Shown piece by piece: positions 24,900 through 26,384 of a DNA stretch of 26,384 nucleotides (its first letter is position 1; every line of letters starts with the position of its first letter). A model generated the notes under the pieces. That model saw only the letters and a program-made list of their open reading frames with translations, was not told the DNA's origin and ran no database searches. Location of the stretch: contig CAJNDS010002469.1 in NCBI GenBank assembly GCA_905221605.1, forward strand, positions 382,387-408,770. The letters run 5' to 3'. This DNA is from Symbiodinium natans (Eukaryota; Sar; Dinophyceae; Suessiales; Symbiodiniaceae). Both the position numbers and the translations under genes were made by a program.

Positions 24900-25400
24900 A
24901 GCCGGAAAGCCCTTGGCCCCAAGGCCAAAAAACCCTTGGCCTGGGGCCCTTGGTTGGGGGGCCCTTCCGGAAGACCCTTGGCCTGGTTCGGGCCCTTGGC
25001 CCGGGGGGTCCTTGGCCAGAGCGGGGGGCCGTTGGTCATGGGGGGTTCTTGGTGCGGGGCCTTAAAAAGGGGGGGCCCTTAGCCGGCCCTTGGCCCAGGC
25101 GGGCCGGGGGGCCCTTGGCCCAGGGGGCCCTTGGCCCGGGGCCCCCCGGCCCTTGGCTTCGGGGCCCTTGGGCCGTGGGGAACCAAGGGCCCCTTGGCTC
25201 CCCTTGGTTCTGGCCCCCTGGCTCGGGGGGCCCTTGGCCTTTTGGCGAGGGGGCGGGGGGGGGAACGGGGGGCCCTTGGCCCGGGGGGCCCTTGGCCCGC
25301 CCGGGGGGCCCTTGGCCCGGGGGGCCCTTGGCCCGGGGGGCCCTTGGCCCGGGGGGCCCTTGGCCCGGGGGGCCCTTGGCCCGGGGGGCCCTTGGCCCGG
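24900..25400 (+). repeat. GC-rich minisatellite, core period 16 bp
   Basis: The core GGGGGGCCCTTGGCCC is repeated perfectly about eight times at 25265-25398, preceded by diverged copies back to about 24900. Because 16 is not a multiple of three, each frame cycles through the same 16-residue Gly/Pro/Ala/Arg-rich pattern, which keeps long frames open on both strands. Regular G6 runs suggest quadruplex potential. Confidence 0.9.
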
Positions 25401-25599
25401 AAATTGAGCAACCAGCCTGCCTGGGCCCTCGCCAGCCTCCTGGTCCAGGAATCCAGCTACCAGGGACCAGGGGCCCCCGGGGGGGGGGGCCCGACAAACC
25501 CTGAACCCAAAACCCTGAACCACCTCCAGAGGCAAAGGGTTACGATTTGGGGTTATACTTTAGCTACGCTAAAGGTGGTCTGGGTGCCGGCCATCCCTT

Positions 25600-25770
25600 A
25601 GCCGAGTACTGACGTTGTCGTAAAAAAGGCCGATGTCCGTTGGCCTGTCCAGGACAGACGGTGAGGCTTAACCCTCACCTTTCCGTTTCTCTTTTCGCTT
25701 GGGCGCTCGGGCTGTAAGGCCCTCGGCCGAGCGTTCGGGGTCTGTCGCTCGACGGAAGCGACCCCTCCCT
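25600..25770. other. Cluster of hairpins
   Basis: Four inverted repeats follow one another: CTGTCCAGGACAG (about 25645), GGTGAGG-CTTAAC-CCTCACC (25660-25679), CGCTCGG...CCGAGCG (about 25703-25734) and GTCGCT-CGACGGA-AGCGAC (about 25744-25762). The segment separates the 16-bp minisatellite from copy 2 of the large repeat. A structured RNA is possible but no known class fits. Confidence 0.5.
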
Positions 25771-25771
25771 T

Positions 25772-26384
25772 AGTTTAGGGTTTAGGGTTTAGGGTTTAGG
25801 GTTTAGGGTTTAGGGTTTAGGGTTTAGGGTTTAGGGTTTAGGGTTTAGGGTTTAGGGTTTAGGGTGTGTCAGGGGAGGGCTCGCGCTCGGGTGTGAAACA
25901 CCCCGGGCCGCGCGCTCGCGTTGCCCGTCAACCCACCCCGGCCACCCAAACTATACTCTATTAGGGTTTAGGGTTTATGGAATTTATTTTCTTGTGCCCT
26001 GATGCTTGCTTTGATGTTTTTGAAGTTGCGCTGTTAGGGTTTAAGCTGGGGTTGGGGGTAGCCTCGGCCCTTTTCGGGCCTTCGGCGTGTCAGGGCCCGT
26101 AGAGGCCCTTATTTATTTGAAGGTCAGGGAAACCCTTTGTGTCTGCTTTTGGATTCCCTTTCTTTAAGGGCCTCAATTAAGCATCGATTTCACTACCAAA
26201 AAATCGCATTTTTCATTGCGGGTACGGGCATCCTGGGGTCCCCCTTCTTTTAGGGGGCCTTTTGAAGCCTTTTGAAGTATTTTGGTGGCTCTTGGGGTCT
26301 CTCGGGGCCTTGTTCGGACCTTCGGCGTGTCAGGGGCCGTAGAGGCTTTATTCATTTAAAGGTCAGGAAACCTATTAATGAATT
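25772..26384 (+). repeat. Direct repeat, copy 2, running to the window end
   Basis: About 14 TTTAGGG units, then the same sequence as copy 1 through TTAATGAATT at the last base. The offset to copy 1 is 1965 bp at the left edge and 1974 bp at the right. A further copy may follow outside the window. Confidence 0.92.

Noticed and set aside
24689-25504. A 271-residue Gly/Pro/Trp-rich protein gene
   Set aside because: The frame stays open only because the 16-bp minisatellite lacks stops in every frame. Several other frames on both strands are equally open there.
25036-25535. Minus-strand Pro/Gly-rich collagen-like proteins
   Set aside because: Same cause: three minus frames show the same repeated motif from the minisatellite.

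Overview
The window looks like nuclear DNA of an alveolate, most likely a dinoflagellate. I infer this from four things read directly: hundreds of interstitial copies of the TTTAGGG/CCCTAAA telomere heptamer in both orientations; a gene with 12 short introns whose donors are GT, GC and GA but whose acceptors are all AG followed by G; introns built like introner elements (terminal inverted repeats, short target duplications); and genes that follow one another on the same strand at very short distance. A chromerid or other alveolate is a weaker alternative. I recognise no tRNA, rRNA or spliced-leader RNA gene.

Layout. 1-14,373: a plus-strand mosaic in which blocks of about 30-110 bp with coding character alternate with telomere-heptamer arrays of 30-300 bp. 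Many blocks are framed by AG| acceptors and |GT, |GC or |GA donors, and three runs of blocks (6688-7641, 9999-10905, 13092-14373) join in phase. I read this as one or more genes (called gene A here) whose introns are filled with telomeric repeats. I do not recognise the product. It ends in a stop at 14,371-14,373.

14,404-19,301: gene B, the best-supported gene. It has 13 exons totalling 1476 nt, encoding a 491-residue secreted beta-propeller protein of the PQQ-repeat (BamB-like quinoprotein) type. Its likely trans-splice acceptor lies only 30 nt after gene A's stop. 19,448-19,917: a small three-exon candidate (gene C). 21,026-21,495: three candidate exons (gene D).

21,700-26,384: no gene that I can support. 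It is a repeat block: three tandem copies of a TTTTTCAAGG-bearing unit, about 23 copies of a 31-bp hairpin satellite, 19 copies of TAAATCC, a 16-bp GC-rich minisatellite open in several frames on both strands, and a direct repeat of about 600 bp whose copies lie about 1.97 kb apart.

The central observation is how repeats and splicing fit together. A plus-sense (TTTAGGG)n array contains an acceptor (TTTAG|G) and a donor (G|GTTTAG) in every unit, and several exons appear to end exactly where such an array begins. In gene B, the start of most introns resembles the start of the next exon, as expected if an inserted element duplicated its target and the duplicate became the donor. Exon boundaries were read by eye; RNA evidence would settle them.
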